This document shows positions 15,750 to 17,758 of a DNA stretch of 17,758 nucleotides, one piece after another (within the stretch, counting starts at the first letter, position 1; each line of letters opens with the position of its first letter). The notes beneath the pieces are model-generated. The model was not told the origin of the DNA. It was given only the letters and a program-made list of their open reading frames with translations, and made no database searches. The DNA is from Actinospica sp035712985 (lineage in GTDB: Bacteria; Actinomycetota; Actinomycetes; Streptomycetales; Catenulisporaceae). The stretch covers positions 1 through 17,758 of the forward strand of contig DASTAE010000370.1 of NCBI GenBank assembly GCA_035712985.1, in the 5' to 3' direction. Position numbers and translations under genes: made by a program.

Positions 15750-16778
15750 ATGTCCACGGACCTCACCTCTGCCGGGCCCGCCCGCCCGCGCGTGCTCAGC
15801 GGGATCCAGCCCACGGCCGACTCCTTCACCCTCGGGAACTACCTCGGGGCGGTCCGGAACTGGGTGAACATGCAGGACGACTACGACGCGTTCTACATGG
15901 TCGTCGACCTGCACGCGATCACGGTCGAGCAGGACCCGGCGACGCTGCGCCGGCGCACCCGGGTGGCCGCCGCCCAGCTGCTCGCGGCCGGCCTCGATCC
16001 GGCGCGCTGCGCCCTGTTCGTGCAGAGCCAGGTGCCCGAGCACGCCCAGCTCGCCTGGGTGATGAGCTGCCTCACCGGCTTCGGCGAGGCCTCCCGGATG
16101 ACCCAGTTCAAGGACAAGTCGGCCAAGCAGGGCTCCGGCGCGGCCAGCGTGGGCCTGTTCACCTACCCGATCCTGCAGGTCGCCGACATCCTGCTCTACC
16201 AGGCGAACTACGTCCCGGTCGGCGAGGACCAGCGCCAGCACCTCGAGCTCAGCCGCGACCTCGCGCAGCGCTTCAACGGCCGCTACGGCAAGACCTTCAC
16301 CGTGCCCGAGCCGTACATCGTCAAGGACACCGCGAAGATCATGGACCTGCAGGACCCGACCGCGAAGATGTCCAAGTCGGCCGAGTCCCCGGCGGGGCTG
16401 ATCGAGCTGCTGGCCGACCCGAAGGCCAACGCGAAGAAGATCAAGTCCGCGGTGACCGACACCGAGCGGGAGATCCGCTTCGACGAGGCGAACAAGCCGG
16501 GCGTCTCCAACCTGCTGCGCATCTACGCGGCGCTCGGCGGCAGGACCATCCCCGAGCTCGAGGCCGCGTACGAGGGCAAGGGCTACGGCGACCTGAAGAA
16601 GGACCTCGCCGAGCTGGTCACGGAGACCTTCACGCCCTTCAAGGAGCGCACCGAGGCCTTCCTCGCGGACGAGGGCAAGCTGGACGCCATCCTCGCCGAG
16701 GGCGGCGAGAAGGCCCGCGCGGTGGCCTCGACGACGCTCGCCGAGGTCTACGAGCGGATCGGCTTCGTAGCGCGGTGA
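15750..16778 (+). CDS. trpS: Tryptophanyl-tRNA synthetase
   Basis: A 342-residue class I aminoacyl-tRNA synthetase that charges tRNA-Trp in the cytosol. The HIGH-equivalent is TLGN (27-30) within SGIQPTADSFTLGNYLGAV. MTQFKDKS and TYPILQVADILLYQANYVPVGEDQRQHLELSRD follow, and the KMSKS loop is exact (206-210, DPTAKMSKSAESPAGLIEL). Length is typical of bacterial TrpRS. ATG 15750 is preferred over in-frame ATGs at 15741 and 15723 because the former overlaps the likely -10 and the product then begins MSTDL. The first 13 residues are a short nonconserved leader. Its TGA overlaps the next gene's GTG by four bases, so the two are translated together. No T-box or tryptophan-rich leader is seen in the 62-base upstream gap. 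Confidence 0.97.
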   Translation: MSTDLTSAGPARPRVLSGIQPTADSFTLGNYLGAVRNWVNMQDDYDAFYMVVDLHAITVEQDPATLRRRTRVAAAQLLAAGLDPARCALFVQSQVPEHAQLAWVMSCLTGFGEASRMTQFKDKSAKQGSGAASVGLFTYPILQVADILLYQANYVPVGEDQRQHLELSRDLAQRFNGRYGKTFTVPEPYIVKDTAKIMDLQDPTAKMSKSAESPAGLIELLADPKANAKKIKSAVTDTEREIRFDEANKPGVSNLLRIYAALGGRTIPELEAAYEGKGYGDLKKDLAELVTETFTPFKERTEAFLADEGKLDAILAEGGEKARAVASTTLAEVYERIGFVAR

Positions 16779-17296
16779 CCACCATCGGGATATCGCTGGA
16801 GATTCCGGAACCGTACGGCTCCGAGCTACGGGACCGGCGCGCCTACTTCGGCGATCCCCAGGCGGAGTTCGTGCCCACGCACGTGACCCTGCTGCCGCCC
16901 ACCGAGGTGGAGGCGGAGGTGCTCCCGGAGATCGCGGAGCACCTCGCGAAGGTCGCCGAGGGCACGGCCCCCTTCCGGATGCTGCTGGCCGGCACCGGGA
17001 CCTTCCTGCCGGTCTCCCCGGTGGTGTTCGTGCAGATCTCCCGCGGCCTGGCCGAGTGCGAGGCGCTGGAGGCCAAGGTGCGCGACGGCGTGCTGGAGCG
17101 GGAGCTCGCGTTCCCCTACCACCCGCACGTGACCGTCGCGCACGACATCGACGAGCCGCGCCTCGAGTACGCGATGACCGATCTCGCGGACTACCAGGCC
17201 GAGTTCGACCTCGACCGGCTCAAGCTCTACGAGCAGTGCCCCGACGGCACCTGGCGGGTGCTGCGCGAGTTCGCGTTCGAGGACGCGGGGGACTGA
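16775..17296 (+). CDS. 2'-5' RNA ligase-like 2H phosphoesterase
   Basis: A 173-residue protein of the 2H superfamily, defined by two HxT motifs that form the active site. Here they are HVT at 36-38 (FVPTHVTLLPP) and HVT at 118-120 (YHPHVTVAHD), 82 residues apart as expected for the two-lobed fold. Family members hydrolyse or form 2'-5' or 2',3'-cyclic phosphate bonds in RNA or nucleotides; the substrate here is unknown. The start is the GTG at 16775, which overlaps the trpS stop (GTGA), so translation is coupled to trpS. No start with a better ribosome site is visible. Coupling to a tRNA synthetase suggests a job in tRNA or RNA end repair, which is inference. Confidence 0.9.
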   Translation: MTTIGISLEIPEPYGSELRDRRAYFGDPQAEFVPTHVTLLPPTEVEAEVLPEIAEHLAKVAEGTAPFRMLLAGTGTFLPVSPVVFVQISRGLAECEALEAKVRDGVLERELAFPYHPHVTVAHDIDEPRLEYAMTDLADYQAEFDLDRLKLYEQCPDGTWRVLREFAFEDAGD

Positions 17297-17308
17297 CGAC
17301 ACTCCGTA

Positions 17309-17346
17309 TTCACCTCGCGCGCCACCTGGATCTATAAGCTCGGGGG
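17309..17346 (+). promoter_or_regulatory. Possible promoter for a leaderless YihY/BrkB transcript
   Basis: TTCACC (17309-17314) and TATAAG (17333-17338) are 18 bases apart. The overlapping TAAGCT (17335-17340) fits TANNNT and stands six bases before the GTG at 17347. Only a G-run precedes that GTG, so the message may be leaderless. Confidence 0.4.
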
Positions 17347-17758
17347 GTGCAGCTGAGGATTCCGCGTGTGCTCGTCGAACGTTATCGGGGGGTTTCCGAA
17401 CGCATCGAGCGCACCCGCGTCTACCGGTCCTATCACCGGTACGGCGTACAGCGCGGCGCCCGGCTCGCGGCCGCGATGACTTATTCGGCGTTCCTGTCCA
17501 TCTTCCCGGCGCTGGTCCTCGCGCTCGCCATCGCGACCGTATTCCTCGGCGACAGCGGGGTCGAGCGCGTCAACGGCTACATCGCCCACCAGCTGCCCGG
17601 CCTCGGCGAGAAGTTCTCGCTCAACGGCGTCGTCGCCAACGCGACCACGGTCGGCCTGATCAGCGGCGTGATCCTGCTCTGGTCGGCGCTCAGCTGGGTC
17701 AACACCGCGCGCGGCAGCATGCGGATGATCTGGGGCGTGGACGACATGCCCGGCAACT
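17347..17758 (+). CDS. YihY/BrkB-family inner membrane protein, N-terminal part (3' end outside window)
   Basis: 137 residues are visible before the window ends. A basic N-terminal region with ERTRVYRSYHRYGVQRGARLAAAMTYSAFLSIFPA is the start of the YihY/virulence factor BrkB domain, followed by membrane helices at about 46-67 and 99-118 and LLWSALSWVNTARGSMRMIWGVDD. The family was once annotated as ribonuclease BN, which is wrong for these membrane proteins; their role is poorly defined. GTG 17347 was chosen because the frame is open from there with domain sequence soon after, and promoter-like sequence lies directly upstream. It follows the 2H phosphoesterase gene by 50 bases. Confidence 0.9.
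   Translation, partial: MQLRIPRVLVERYRGVSERIERTRVYRSYHRYGVQRGARLAAAMTYSAFLSIFPALVLALAIATVFLGDSGVERVNGYIAHQLPGLGEKFSLNGVVANATTVGLISGVILLWSALSWVNTARGSMRMIWGVDDMPGN

Noticed and set aside
15713..16774. Frame reading through trpS into the 2H phosphoesterase as one 527-residue protein
   Set aside because: The first 350 codons are the out-of-frame shadow of trpS. The real protein starts at the GTG overlapping the trpS stop.

Overview
The window is very GC-rich and looks like core chromosome of a filamentous or related actinobacterium (Actinomycetota, Streptomyces-like). The reasons are near-universal G/C in third codon positions, GTG starts, several -10-only leaderless promoters, a monomeric NADP isocitrate dehydrogenase, an AfsR-type SARP regulator, a DUF3017 protein, and a folD/DUF3017/mdh neighbourhood that I remember from Streptomyces. 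I cannot name the genus from sequence alone. There is no sign of phage, transposon, CRISPR array, tRNA or rRNA.

Layout: (1) 1-966 is the 3' part of purH, ending in a large bidirectional hairpin shared with a convergent DUF4190 membrane protein gene (1053-1532, minus). Divergent from that is folD (1629-2483); purH and folD both serve folate-dependent one-carbon and purine metabolism. (2) 2574-2927 is a small ABM-fold protein, probably leaderless, convergent with glgB (2989-5217, minus). (3) Upstream of glgB, also on minus, are a short cysteine-cluster protein (5343-5618) and a LapA-domain membrane protein (5788-6066), which is divergent from the DUF3017 membrane protein (6166-6426). (4) A strong convergent terminator separates DUF3017 from icd (6515-8737, minus). 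Next comes a 1074-residue SARP/NB-ARC/TPR regulator (8820-12044, minus), divergent from mdh (12241-13230). Two TCA-cycle enzymes therefore flank a large regulator. (5) 13401-14213 encodes a Pro/Gln-rich membrane protein with a septum-formation-like extracellular domain. (6) 14279-15687 is a CNNM/CorC-type transporter gene preceded by a proline-rich, apparently leaderless 24-codon ORF that overlaps its start by four bases. (7) trpS (15750-16778) is translationally coupled to a 2H phosphoesterase/RNA-ligase-like gene (16775-17296). A YihY/BrkB-family gene then runs off the window end.

The protein-coding content is mostly ordinary housekeeping, and no intergenic stretch exceeds 300 bases. The most novel signals are regulatory: the proline-rich leader ORF on the putative Mg2+ transporter gene, a pair of exact heptamers at 11-bp spacing in front of the SARP gene (the spacing typical of SARP binding sites), a possible coupled leader ORF on icd, and an unrecognised five-cysteine small protein. 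I did not find a clear new multi-gene system.
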